A DNA stretch of 64,000 nt, taken from Doris montereyensis. Taxonomy: Eukaryota; Mollusca; Gastropoda; Nudibranchia; Dorididae. The stretch lies in NCBI GenBank assembly GCA_037039925.1, contig JAXRKP010000817.1, forward strand, positions 30,001 through 94,000. Reading direction: 5' to 3'. Made by a program: the position numbers and the translations under genes. The notes under the pieces are model-generated. The model saw nothing but the letters and a program-made list of their open reading frames with translations, had not been told where the DNA came from and did no database searches. Below are positions 1 through 11,762 of this stretch, in pieces; positions within the stretch are counted from its first letter, which is position 1, and each line of letters starts with the position of its first letter.

Positions 1-360
1 GCCAGTGTGGAACGATTTAAGACAATGTACAAACGCTCATCGATGATAAATGCTCAATAACTAGCTACGTTCGCGCATATATTATACAGATACAGGTCTA
101 AACTAGAAAGTAGGCCTACTTTTAAATCCAATATCAATCAACTTCATCTGAGTACACAACATCGAAAGCTATCATTTCACTTTGATTAAAAAATAAACTC
201 AGAGGTGTCTGAAATATAAGTGCTTAGGGTGGAGTTTCTGAAGGTTGGAGAAGAATACAGGCAGGCTGAAATAGATGGAGTAGAGTGTCAAAGTTAATCT
301 GTAATAAAGGAATATAATAGTAGCTGTACATAGATGAAAGGAAATATTGTCAAAATAACG
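1..360. other. Gene-free left edge
   Basis: AT-rich sequence with no ORF, RNA gene or repeat that I recognise. I see nothing here beyond ordinary intergenic DNA. Confidence 0.5.
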
Positions 361-606
361 TTGCAGCAAAGACGCATGTCCCTAGAGACAGTGACGATGG
401 CTAAACGATAGGTTCGTTTGTTCGTTTCATAGAAATGTATCAGGAAAGACGCATGTCCCTAGAGAGGGTGACGATGGCTAAACGATAGGTTCGTTTGTTC
501 GTTTCATAGTACCTCAGCAAAATGTATCAGCAAAGACGCATATCCTTAGAGACAGTGACGATGGCTAAACGATAGGTTTGTTTGTTTGTTTCATAAGAAA
601 TGTATC
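361..606. repeat. Short tandem repeat, 3 units of about 80 bp
   Basis: Three successive units share GCAAAGACGCATGTCC, GACGATGGCTAAACGATAGG and a GTTCGTTTGTTCGTTTCATA end. The second unit carries a small insertion near its end and the third has several transitions. No coding potential is evident. Confidence 0.85.
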
Positions 607-617
607 GCGTCTACCAT

Positions 618-740
618 ATTATAAGGTGATCTCAGGAGGTGAATTAAGAGGAGATAGCAAGATGGAACGTACGTGAAAGAGGGAAAGGGGAGCAGTAGAA
701 ACTACCAGCAGCGTCCGTCATTAAACTACAGGAAGCAGAG
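618..740 (+). repeat. Dispersed repeat R3 (AAACAGCAAGATGA family), copy 1
   Basis: This is a diverged copy of a repeat seen about eight times in the window. Its shared order is GGTGATCTCA, GAATTAAGAGGA, GCAAGATGA, then a purine-rich stretch, then GTAG...CTACCAGCAGCG. The class is unknown. It is short and non-coding, and I found no clear terminal inverted repeat. Confidence 0.6.
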
Positions 741-1482
741 CTGCAAATAGTAGCAGAGATGACGGTGTTACCTTTCTCACTAGGGGTGACAAGGATGGAT
801 ACGATAAGAAAATAAGTTTGTAAGCAAGCGGATAGTAGCTCAGGTACAGCGAATACGGAACTGAAGTGAAAAAAAAACAAGACACGTGATTTGGCCATGT
901 CCAAAAAAGAAAATATAGAATGTACATTGCATTGGGGAAAGAATATTGAGGAAAGGAAAGAAAGGAAAACCAAAGAGAACATGCATCGACATCAGTGACA
1001 GAGAGGTAAAAAATGCTGGTGGTGGCAAAAGGAAGAGGAACATGGAATACAAGGTCCTCGACGTGTGATAGGATTCATCAAACTTAAAAGTTATTCCAGA
1101 TTATATATTTGAAAAAGACAGACTGACATTGCCGAGAGAGGACAATGTTGAGGGTTATTTTAAAGTTGAATAAAAGTAATCATTTTTTTTCTTTATTCAG
1201 GTCTTATCTTTGAAAACGGAAAATTGGACTCCTGCCCAAGTCACAGCGGGCTTGAGACAAAAGAAGGGAAGATATCTGATGAGGGGCTGAGCCCGATGTT
1301 TGTCCGTCAGTGTATGGCTATGATGACATTTTTTAAACTTGATTTACTTTACTTAGACTAAGAGCCTGTCGCCAACCATGTCATAGCCTTGGCTATCCTC
1401 TTTGTCTCTGTGGTGAGTGCTTGCCATTATCTACTGTTGATGGCCATGTCCCTCAGGCTTCCCGGGTCTTTCTTGTATAAAA
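741..1482. other. Gene-free stretch
   Basis: No recognisable gene. The minus strand is pyrimidine-rich and gives only low-complexity open frames. I see no further structure. Confidence 0.5.
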
Positions 1483-1712
1483 GTTCCTTATAGGCAATTA
1501 CGGCCCATAGAGACGGAGCTTATCCAAGTTTCAGTAGCGTGAAATGGAACCGGTGATAATAATCACCTCCTGGACAGGACTCAGGTCTTTACTCCTAAGC
1601 CAGCGCTTGTACCCATTTGCACCTGGATAGAGTGGGGAAACTGCGTGTTAAGTGTCTTTCCCAAGGACCTAGCTTTGCTATGATTCGAATCCGGGACCTT
1701 TCTTGTATACTG
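1483..1712 (-). repeat. tRNA-derived SINE family 2, truncated copy
   Basis: On the minus strand the order is GGATTCGAATCATAGC (a weak B box), then CTTGGGAAAGACACTTAACACGC, CAGGTGCAAATGGGTAC, GTCCAGGAGGTGATTATTATC and GGGCCGTAAT. The same order recurs at 21023, 29937, 48505 and 53905. The A-box end is missing here. Confidence 0.75.
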
Positions 1713-2260
1713 GGAAAAAAAGGAACTGTGCATTAGAGTTAGATGTACATTTTTTTTATCTCTTATTCTTATAGTTAATTTTAGCAAAACTAGTTTTTTC
1801 ACCAACAAAACTTTGATTACTGGTTAATAGGACGACAGGATTTTTTATGTCAAGTTAGATTTAATTGTTATTTGTTGTGAGTTGGGTTGTTCTTTTTTAC
1901 ATGAAGTTAAATGATGCACAGTTTCTTTTTTCCTTTTTTTTCTGTCAAGTATATTCAAACCTTATGTCGTCGTCCAATTGTGTTAGGTCGTTGTCGAAAG
2001 TGAGGGGAAAATTGGTGATAGGTCTGACTCTGTATTCGTCGGTTGAGAGCTCAAAGTTTAAACTCTCGCCTTGTCAGCTGGTATATCATATTGCTTTCTT
2101 CGTAAAATGTGGCCGAAAAAACTCCACCTGCGTCCTTAAATTTAAAGTGATGATGTGGGTGCTTCGTTACAAGGCTGTATTTGTTATCTTTGTCGGAAAT
2201 TGATACCCAACACCTCTCTGAGTTGATTTCTATGGAACGCGTCGAGTTCTTCCCCTTCCG

Positions 2261-2262
<2 letters not shown>

Positions 2263-2318
<56 letters not shown>
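2263..2318. repeat. (GT)n microsatellite
   Basis: A run of about 28 GT units lies inside the 3' half of LINE C and breaks its reading frame. Confidence 0.95.
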
Positions 2319-2319
<1 letters not shown>

Positions 2320-2903
2320 AGAGTCCACATTTGTGACGCAGTTATAAAGGATGAGGGGTGTGTATAGTTTTAGCTTTATTTCCAGCGTATCTTTGTCTGT
2401 TCTTATCCAAATACTTTTCATTTTGTTTAGGGCTATCTTGGACTGTTGTTTTCTGTGTTCAACGCCTTCGCGGTCATCGATAAGCGATCCAACCTTCTAA
2501 GCGGATGCCCAGCTTTCTTCTCCTCTGGTCAATGTGAGGTGCTCCGTTTTGTCAACATTGACTATGAGATTGTGGGCTGTGAGGGCTTATTGTATTTTGT
2601 TGACATCCACATGTTCAAGGCTTACGAAGGCTACATCGTCTACATAATAAACTATTTCCGAGGGAAATATCTGTGAAGGAATGTGTCTTCCTATGTAGGT
2701 TTTGGATTTTCTTGACTTTCTGCCATCTTTCATTGCATTTTCCAAATATATGATTAACAAGATTAGACTCAGACCTTATGGTTTTCCTACACGCGATGTG
2801 AAAGATGACATGTCGTTTCTTGCGTCATTGATTCTGACATTTATTCTGGTGTTGCTTGGGAGGAACCTGCATGTGTATTTCGTCATCATTTAACATTGTT
2901 TCC

Positions 2904-5511
2904 TTTCTTTCTTTCTTTATCAGTTCCCATTCTACTTTTCGGTGTATGGGTTCAGATGCCCGAGATGATCTTTCTCCAGGATGCCCTTTCCTGGCATTTT
3001 CTGTTTCCTTCCAAAAGAGTTAAATGTCTATGCTTCAATGCCTCTTTACTGTATACTGATTTATTATATTGTCATTCATTCTGATTCTATGCTCAAACCA
3101 TCTCAATTGATTTGTTTCTATCTTAGTTTTTATGCCATCTGCTTTGGTTTGATCTCTTATTGTTGTGTTTCTGATTTTGTCTCTTTTAGTTTTGCCTACT
3201 ACTTTCTTTCTTTCTTTCTTTATCAGTTCCCATTCTACCTTTCGGCGTATGGGTTCAGATGCCCGAGATGATATTTCTCCAGGATGCCCTTTCCTGGCAT
3301 TTTGTGTTACATTTCAAAAAAGTTAAATTTCTATGCTTTAATGCCTCTTTTATATCTTCTTCCCACTTTCTCCGAGGTCTGCCTTTTGGTCTGTTACCTT
3401 GGGCTTTAGCACTCTATACTGATTTAGCTATTTTATTGTCATTCATTCTGTTTACATGCCCAAACCATCTCAATTGATTTGTATCTATCTTAGTTTTTAT
3501 GCCATCTGCTTTGGTTTGATCTTTTATTGTTGTGTTTCTGATTTTGTCTCGTTTAGTTTTCCATACCACTCTTTTTAGATATTTCATTTCAGCTGCCTGT
3601 ACTCTACTGTATTCTCTTGTGTCTTAAGTCAAAGTTTCGCTGCCATAGAGGAAAGTAGGACAATAAACTGTATTGTATACTGCCATTTTGGTTTTTGTTG
3701 ACAATTCTTGCTTACCTACAAATACCTTTCCTAGATGGTTATATATTGCACTTGCCTTTTTGGATTCTCTGGCTGATTTCTTCTCTTAGTTTCCCTCTGA
3801 GTTAATCATTACTCCTAGGTAATTGTAGCTGTGAACTTGTTCTAAATTCTCCCTGCCCAATTAAAAATTTTGTGTTTTAACTTCCCTAGTTACTATCAAT
3901 TTTTTGGTTTTCTTTGCATTTACTCTTATTCCTCTTTTATTTAGTTCATTGTTCATAATATTGATATTCGACTGAAGGTCACTTTCTGACTTTCCAAACA
4001 GAACTAAATCATCGGCAAATGAAAGCATTGATACATTTACTTGTTTGAGCTTCGACATACCTACATTCCTTTTCTTCCTTTTTGAGGATGCCTTTGCGAC
4101 TGAATCCATAAATTAAATGTGATAAAAAAAGAGGACTTAGGATACAGCCCTGTCTTACTCCTATATCTACATCAAATTCTGCATATATGTTTCCAGTTAC
4201 TCTCACTGCACATGTTGATTTATTATAAAAGCTTTTTAATGGCTTCTATTAAATTTTGCTCTATATTGTGTTATTTTAAGGCTATAGTTCGTCCCCTCTT
4301 CACAGTGTCAAATGCCTCTTCTAAGTCACTAAAACACAGGTGCAAGTCAATGTTTCTCTCAAGGAATTTTTCTATTATTTGTCTAATTGTAAATATGTGG
4401 TCTTGTACACTTCTTCCTGGTCTAAATCCACTCTGATGCTCTTCAATCTGGTTCCCCTAATCTTTTCCTTAGTCTCATTTCTAGTATCCTGGCATATATT
4501 TTTTTCCTGGAACGCTAAGTAGTGATATCCCTCTATAGCTTCAGCATTCCATAGTTGATCATTTCTTATGTATTGGGACTACTGTTTCCTTTTTCCAGTC
4601 GTCTGGCACCTGTTTGGATTTCCATAATTGTTGACATATTGCATCTAGTAGTTTGTCTGCCTCTCCCTTGGCTTTTATTCATTTTTGGATAAACTTGATC
4701 TGCTCCTGGGGCTTTTCCTAATTTCACTTTTCTTATAGCTGTTTGGATTTCTTCCATTGATATATCTGCATCTTCAGCTGTCTCATCTGGATTACTTGTT
4801 ACTCTTAATAATTGATCTTTACTCCTTGTTTCATACGTTCTGGAGGGATTATGTAATTGGTGAAACGCTTTCTCCACGTTTCCATGATTTCGCTGTCTTC
4901 TTTCATTATTTCTCCTTTGACATTCGGCATGTTTTGATCTTTCTCGTGCTATGCCCCCAGAATAGCTTTTGATTTCCTTGATAACTTTCTTGAAGTCTTT
5001 GTCCAAACTCTTCCCATTGTTCCTGTTTTGCTTTCCTAACTTCCTCTTTTGCAATAGTTATTTTATTCACGTAATCTTGTCTATCCTCTGGTCTCTTTGT
5101 TTGCAAATATTTCTTCCAGGCATCCTTCTTTCCTTTGATCTTAGTCTTGACATTCTCATTCCACGATGCTGTTCTTTTCGTATCTCCTTTAATATGTTTC
5201 CTACCACATACCTCTTCAGTACAACTGAGGAGTGTTTCTTTATACATCTGCCACTTTTCTTCTATTGTGCTATCATTCAGATCCATCTGTCTTTCACTGA
5301 TAAATCTTTTATCCTAGATTGGTATACCTGTTCTACTACTGGTTTATTTAGTTCCTCTATTTTGAGTTTAGTAGCTTTCTTCTCTTGTTTTCTGTCAGGG
5401 TTAACTCATTTAGCCTTTGGTCAGCCAAGACCTGCCTGCAAGGCAGCAGGAGACTCGTGGAGGGCGGGATCATCTACTCCCTGTACAGGTGCGTACCTGT
5501 CCACTGCCCAG
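2904..5511 (-). mobile_element. LINE A, RTE-like LINE lacking its endonuclease
   Basis: Inserted in LINE C, with a 12-bp target-site duplication AACA(T/C)TGTTTCC at 2892-2903 and 5512-5523. The 5' end (CTGGGCAGTGG on the minus strand) matches the first bases of the full-length relative at 38702. The 5' leader runs to about 5390 and then joins directly to mid-ORF sequence (KKATKLKIEELN region), so the whole APE endonuclease is absent. The RT follows: KLGKAPGADQVYP near 4690, DIGVRQGCILSPL near 4160 and an intact FADD near 4015. The C-terminal segment is degraded. The 3' end carries an (AAAG)n tail on the minus strand, and the last 300 bp are present twice (2905-3200 and 3201-3560). Confidence 0.85.
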
Positions 5512-5974
5512 AACACTGTTTCCAATATCTTTAATATCTGATCATGTCGATTGTGTCAAACACTGCTGACAATACTGACATATCAATGCCCGTTCGAATT
5601 TTTACTTCAAGTTCAACTTTTCATATTATGTTTATCTTCGTCGCAATCCATTCATGGGACCAGACGACGTCAACCGTACTTCGCTCTGGTCTGAGTCCGC
5701 TTTGGGTGTGGGATATATATATATCTTGATTCTCGATGATTGTTAACGTTATCAAAAGTCCATAACTGATGTTGATATATACATGTTCGTTAAAAATGAT
5801 GTTGAAGATTTCAGCCAATTTATCACTTAGTACCAATGGTCCGTCTTATAGCAGTTCTGTACAGATTTCATCCTCTCCCGGGGCCCTTCCATTGTGTAAA
5901 ATGTATTATCTATTCAGTGTTTTTACTTCTTCTCTTGTTATTGTTGTTATAGGTCTTGCTTTTTCGATAAAAGG

Positions 5975-6299
5975 ATGGGGACTCGGTAGTCCATAGGGAA
6001 GGTGTCGGTCTCTCAACCAACAAGTCGTGGGTTCAAACCCCGACGGTGGCAACTTTTATTTGAGGTTCTTCGAGAAAAACCCACTCCTCTCGTCCAGGTA
6101 GATGGATTGACACCTAGTCCCATTGGAGACGGACGGTAAAAATGAGGTACCGTCTGCAGATCACAACACTAGCGCACGTTAAAGATCCTTTGGCTGTTTA
6201 CAGGGCAGTTCAGGCAAAATTTTAAAATATTCTCTAAAAAAAAAAAAAACGAAATCACCTGTGGAATTGGGTAAAATCAAATATTTTTTTTAAAATCCA
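5975..6299 (+). repeat. tRNA-derived SINE family 1 inserted in LINE C
   Basis: Begins GGGGACTCGGTAGTCCA (A-box side), followed by AAGGTGTCGG and the B box GGGTTCAAACCCC. The tRNA-unrelated body ends in GATCACC...GTGG...GGGTAAAATCAAAT. It is flanked by the 8-bp direct repeat ATAAAAGG at 5967-5974 and 6300-6307. This is the reference copy for the family described in later entries. Confidence 0.85.
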
Positions 6300-6510
6300 A
6301 TAAAAGGTTCTATCTATTCAATATTTTTTTTATATAGAACTTGGTTTTGAAATGGTTTGTTGTGATTCGAAGGATACGTTGAGGTCACTTACAAGTTTGT
6401 CAACTTCGTCTTCCACTTTTGGGTTTTGGAAAACTTTCCTGTTCCATATCTTTCTACTTTAAGCATGCCGTTTCCACTGCTCGCTGTATCTATCATATAT
6501 TATGTCTTGA

Positions 6511-6650
6511 ACTAGAATATCTAATTCAGTATTACTTACTTGAATAGCTCTTGTTTTTTTATTTAGTGAAGGATGAAGTTTTGAACTAAAATATCTAATT
6601 CAGTATTCTTTATTTGAATCTCTTTTTCTTATCTAGTGAAGCATGAAGTT
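6511..6650. repeat. Two-unit tandem duplication inside LINE C
   Basis: The segment GAACTA(G/A)AATATCTAATTCAG with its downstream TTGAAT...TCTTTT...TAGTGAAG is present twice, with a spacing of about 75 bp. It lies in the linker between endonuclease and RT of LINE C. Confidence 0.7.
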
Positions 6651-7199
6651 TCGATATTTCTTAATTGATCCTATGCTTTCCTTGTCCCGGCAATTAAGGC
6701 TTTTTTTCAACCACAGTTCTTTTTTTTTTCTTTTTTGGGGACGGGAGGAGTGGGCTTTTGAGAGTTCTCCAATTTTTACATCTCTTTGTTTATTACGTCC
6801 CTTTATTGGTGGTGAAGTGCCATAACTTTCTTTTGCGCTACTTTAAAAACGAAATTAAAAATTTAAGGGATGCCCATTGGGTCTTTGGACACGCTATGGT
6901 TTGATCCCAATTTGTAATGTTCGCATGAAGGCGCGTGTGATAAGTCTTTGGATTCTGGTTGCGTTGAGAAAAGATTGAAATTAGGTTTGTTTTGTTTTTC
7001 TTTTTGTGTTGTAGTTTCGTTTCCATAGTCTCTTGAAATATATCTTAAAGTTAGTTCTCATGACCTTATGGTCTGATATCACCATGGTACATGTACCTTC
7101 ATAACGAATTATAATCTCGCGTCGGTGACGAGATTCTGTGACGATGTTGGTGCGTCTTACATTTATTATGACAATAGATTTGATCCTACCTTCCTTTCT

Positions 7200-10100
7200 G
7201 TTCCTGGAGGGGCGAATCCCCTACCAGGCGCGTCCCCAGGTTGCGGATAAGGTGGAAGACCTTTATATATAAGGGTTAGCTGTGAACAACCAATAAGCAG
7301 TTGTGGACAAAACTGGTGCTAGTCACAGAGGGCGGGGTGCAATTGTTGAATGGGAAGTCAGTCCTTAGAAATTACCCCAATAGGCTCAGCGAAATGACTA
7401 GCAGGCAAACAGAGACGCCTTTATAACCTCCCCTCCCCCCCCCCCCCCCCCCCCCCGTAGATAAACCCCGTCAGCTCAGTAAAGCGGTTTACCTAGGAGA
7501 AGGAAACTCTAATCTCAAACCAAAGGTAGACATGACTCCATAGCTCGGGAGAGCAACCGGCCAAGGAGTGAACCTCCAAAAAATATATCCTGGCCTTCCA
7601 AGTCGGGGTTGGGCGTAGGGCTAACAACCCAACGCTAGAAAAAAACATCATATTACGGAAAGAGCAATGAATGAAAATAATAGCACAAGGGCGAGCAGTG
7701 GACCTCCAGAATCATCGCAAGATACTTGTATGAATGTCAGTAGTGAAAAGCCTACAGGAAGCTACTGACAGGAATATGGGAGTTCTGTTCGCCACAGAAT
7801 CTAAGACCAAAGTAGGGTTCTGGAATATTAGAATCATGAACAGCACCGGTAATTTAGCACAAATAACATCAGAAATGAGGTGCTACAATTTAGATATCCT
7901 AGGCATCAGTGAATGCAGGTGGACAGGAGCTGGAAAGATAAAAACAAGCTCAGGTGAAACTGTTCTCTATTCTGGAAGGGATGATAATCAACACTCAGAG
8001 GTTGTAGTCATTATATTGAAGAAAGGAAGAGAAAACAATATGATGGAATGGAAACCCATTAACAAGATATTGATAAAGATAAGAATGAAAGGAAAGCATG
8101 TCAATATTTCGATTATGCAATGTTACAGGCCCCACAAACGAAAGTAAGGATGAAGACAAAGATGATTTTTATAAACCAACTAACGGCTGAATTGGAGAAA
8201 AAATTCCAAAGCATGATACAAAAATTATAATGGACGACCTAAATGCAAAGGTTGGTTGCAACAATAGTACAAATGAAAGCTCTATGGGAAAAGAAGGATG
8301 TGGCGTTATAAATAACAACGGAGAAAGATTATTAGACGTTTGCAACTCTAACGATTTTGTTATTGGTGGAACTTTGTTTCCTCATAATGAGATTCACAAG
8401 CTTACATGGTGTTCACTAAATAGAAGGGATGGAAACCAGATCGATCATCTTCTCATAAATGGAACATGTGCTGTATAAAAATCAAACTGAGAACATACCA
8501 GGACATAAACAAGGAAGTAAAAAGGAGTACAAGACAAGAACAAAAGATCATTCATAGACAGACTTGCAAATGAAGCAGAAGAAGCATCACGAGTGTGATT
8601 GGCAGAGTTTTATCACGAGTGTGAGACCAAGGCAGAGTTTTTAAATTGCAAAAAAGTAATAAGTGGAAAATATCAAGAACTTCAGACCCGCCTATTACAA
8701 ACAAACAAGGAGAGCTCCTCACGACTGAGGCTTAAAAGATGCAAGATGGACTAAACATGTTATGGACATTTTAGACAGGTCACCACCTCCAACAGAAGCA
8801 AGCATTGAAGAGGCACAAGACGATTTGAATAAAGAAATATCTTAAATGAAATAACAGTAGCTATTAAAACTCTAAAGAATGGAAAAGCCCCAGGCATAGA
8901 CAACTTAAACGCTGAACTTTTTAAAGCTGAACCCGCTTTTGCAGCAAGAATACTGCATCCATTCTTCACCAAAATATGAACAGAAAAGAAAACTCCAGAT
9001 GAATAAAATGGAGGTATAATAATAAAGATTCCCAAAAAAGGCAATTTGCGGGACTGTAATAACTGGAGGGGAATAACACTCCTGTCTATCCCTAGTAAAG
9101 TTCTTGCAAAAGTAATAATACAACGAATATCAAATGTCGTTGATACCTACATAAGAAATGAACAGGCAGGGTTTAGGAAAGGAAGAAATTGCTCGGACCA
9201 AATGTTCCCATTAAGAAACATTATAGAGCAATGCAATGAATAGCAGAGACAACTGTATATAAACTTCATTGATTTTGAAAAGGCATTCGATAGCCTCTAT
9301 CGAAAAAGCATTTGGAAAATTCTAGGAATAATGGAATACCCCACAGCTCATTAAAAGTTTCTACAAGAAATTCACGTGTAAAGTTGGAAATAACAATCCT
9401 AATTTTGAAATCAAGACTGGTGTCAGACAAGGGTGCATGATGTCAGCAACCATCTTCATTATTGCTATAGATTGGGGGATGAAGCAAACAACCAGTGTTC
9501 AACACAGAGGAATTAGATGCACACTCTTTTCTTCGCTAGAGGATATAGATTTTGCTAATGATTTGGCGCTATTGGCACACTCACATCATCACATGCAACA
9601 GAAAACATCACGGCTAAGCTCTTTTGGTCAACAGATGGGTTTCAAAATAAGCATTACAAAATCTGAACTAATGACATTAAATATACAAAATCCTCTCCAA
9701 TCATCACCAATAACAATGGCATACAAACAACCAACGAATTTACATATTTAGGCAGCGTTGTCACAAGAAGCAGAGGAGCTGACAAAGACATTAACAGACG
9801 TCTAAACAAAGTAAGAAACTCCTTCAAACTACTTCAAAATGTATGGAAAACAAAAGAATATAATATTAAAACAAAACTAAAAATCTACCAAAGCTGTGTC
9901 CTATCAACTCTACTATATGGATCTGAATGCTGGAGGATGGCGGACAGAGACATGAACAAATTATCCTCATTCCACACCAAATGCCTGCGAAAAATCTTAA
10001 ATATATTTTGGTCAAACAAAATTTCAAACGAGATTCTTCTCCGAAAATGCAAAATAGACCACATGCAAGATATCCTGCTTAAAAGAAAATGGATGTGGAT

Positions 10101-10340
10101 AGGGCATGTTTTAAGAAAAGAAAAAAGGAGCATCACCAGGACTGTCCTACATTGGACCCCTGAAGGGAAAAGGAGCCGTGGCAGGCCAAAGACAACTAAG
10201 AGACGAACAGCAGAGAATGAGATTAAAGACTGGGGCGAAACCTAAAATTTCATAAAGATGCTTGCCATTAAAATAGAGAGATAGAGATCCTTCATTGCTG
10301 CCCTACGTGCCAACAGGCAGTAATTAAGTAAGTCATTTCT
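7200..10340 (+). mobile_element. LINE B, degraded RTE-like APE LINE
   Basis: A 5' leader of about 500 bp contains a 23-bp C run at 7434-7456. ORF pieces follow in several frames. The endonuclease shows WNIRIMNSTGN and LDILGISECRW (7734-8147), then DDLNAKVG and LTWCSLNRRDGNQIDHLLIN (8230-8478). The RT shows NGKAPGIDNLNAELFKAEP near 8885, NWRGITLLSIPSK (9046-9243), NFIDFEKAFDSL near 9270 and GVRQGCMMSA near 9425. The catalytic box reads FAND instead of FADD (near 9555). The C-terminal segment has LLYGSECWRMADRD and GKRSRGRPKT (9900-10245). It ends GGCAGTAATTAAGTAAG, a short microsatellite-like tail. Frameshifts and stops mean it is not an active gene. Confidence 0.88.
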
Positions 10341-10404
10341 GTTGTTAGTATTGGTACTCCGTTTAAAAATTAGACACACACTTCCTCCACCGGATTTAAG
10401 GTGT

Positions 10405-11250
10405 AATGCACATACTAAATGCTTTCCATAGCATTTCCACATTGTTCACATACGTGTTATTAGTAATGCACATACTAAATGCTTTCCATAGCATTTCCAC
10501 ACTGTTCACATACGTGTTGTTAGTAATCTACATACTAAATGCTTTCCATAGTATTTCCACACTGTTCACATACGTGTTGTTAGTAATACACATACTAAAT
10601 GCATTCCATAGCATTTCCACACTGTTCACATACGTGTTGTTAGTAATACACATACTAAATGCTTTCCATAGCATTTCCACACTGTTCACATACGTGTTGT
10701 TAGTAAATGCTTTCCATAGTATTTCCACACTGTTCACATACGTGTTGTTAGTAATACACATACTAAATGCTTTCCATAGCATTTCCACACTGTTCACATA
10801 CGTGTTGTTAGTAATGCACATACTAAATGCTTTCCATAGCATTTCCACACTGTTCACATACGTGTTGTTAGTAATGCACATACTAAATGCTTTCCATAGC
10901 ATTTCCACACTGTTCACATACGTGTTGTTAGTAATGTAAATGCTTTCCATAGCCTTTCCACACTGTTCACATACGTGTTGTTAGTAATACACATACTAAA
11001 TGCTTTCCATAGCATTTCCACACGTGTTGTTAGTAATCACATACGTGTTGTTAGTTCACATACGTGTTGTTAGTAATACACATACTAAATGCTTTCCATA
11101 GCATTTCCACACTGTTCACATACGTGTTGTTAGTAATACACATACTAAATGCTTTCCATAGCATTTCCACACTGTTCACATACGTGTTGTTAGTAATACA
11201 CATACTAAATGCTTTCCATAGCATTTCCACACTGTTCACACACTTTTTGT
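10405..11250. repeat. 60-bp minisatellite, about 14 units
   Basis: Unit core: GCTTTCCATAGCATTTCCAC, then TGTTCACATACGTGTTGTTAG, then TAATACACATACTAAAT. Some units are shortened to about 46 bp and one block near 11020-11070 is scrambled. Because 60 is a multiple of three and the unit lacks in-frame stops, both strands show long open frames. I regard these as by-products, not genes. Confidence 0.93.
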
Positions 11251-11762
11251 TGTTTCGTTGATAAGAAATCCCGTTTCCATAAAGCTGGCTATTCGTTATA
11301 AAACACTAAAACTTAACACACCATTCTGTTGTAGTGAGTTAGTTGTTGTCCAGTCCCAGCCATCATTTGTCTTTGTTTCTGGTATGGACAGAATGACGAC
11401 ATCACAATATAATATGTTGAGATCTTCATCCGGTTGGTTACCATTTATATAGCTGTTTAGTTTGATTTGATTTGATTTGATTTACCCACTATTCCAATAT
11501 TATCTAAATAAAAAAAAAACAACAACCATTTTCCCTTGTGTGCATTAACCCCGTGCAAAAAAAATTAGGGAAAAAAAGACTATCCATTCAGCCAGAGTTC
11601 GATGTCAACAGGTGTGAGCCATGTTGACCGCACATTAGTTTAACGCTTTACGGTTAATAAACCCGCGTGATCATTCGGTACTGTTTATTGTTGTTGTTAT
11701 TATTGATCCAGCAGCGCTAGAACATTAATTTGTCCTTCGATCAAATGCCATGTTACATGTAG

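Larger units (their letters stand above)
1960..7195 (-). mobile_element. LINE C, a decayed APE-type LINE split by two insertions
   Basis: Minus-strand fragments read in order as one element. Around 7130-7080 lies the end of an AP-like endonuclease (VISDHKVMRTNF). Around 6530-6400 is a linker (LVQDIIYDRYSEQWKR), and around 5900-5800 the RT start (GRAPGEDEI, VLSDKLAEIFN). Palm motif A is near 5600 (GIDMS...VFDTID). After the LINE A insertion the RT resumes at about 2890 with RFLLSNTRINVRINDAR. The catalytic YVDD is near 2620, followed by thumb and C-terminal pieces (KVGSLIDDREGVEHRKQ; PLTFDNDL near 1990). Frameshifts and stops make it inactive. It is interrupted by LINE A, by a SINE and by a (GT)n tract. 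The order of motifs fits an RTE/I-like LINE; the exact clade is not certain. Confidence 0.8.

Noticed and set aside
644..1052. Phe/Ser/Leu-rich minus-strand ORFs
   Set aside because: Overlapping frames of a pyrimidine-rich stretch next to an R3 repeat; no domain or splice context.
1865..2203. 112-codon plus-strand ORF
   Set aside because: Its right part is the reverse of the LINE C C-terminal coding sequence, so it is an antisense shadow.
10406..10950. ORFs on both strands (177 and 140 codons)
   Set aside because: Product of the 60-bp tandem repeat, whose length is a multiple of three; no start or flanking context of a gene.
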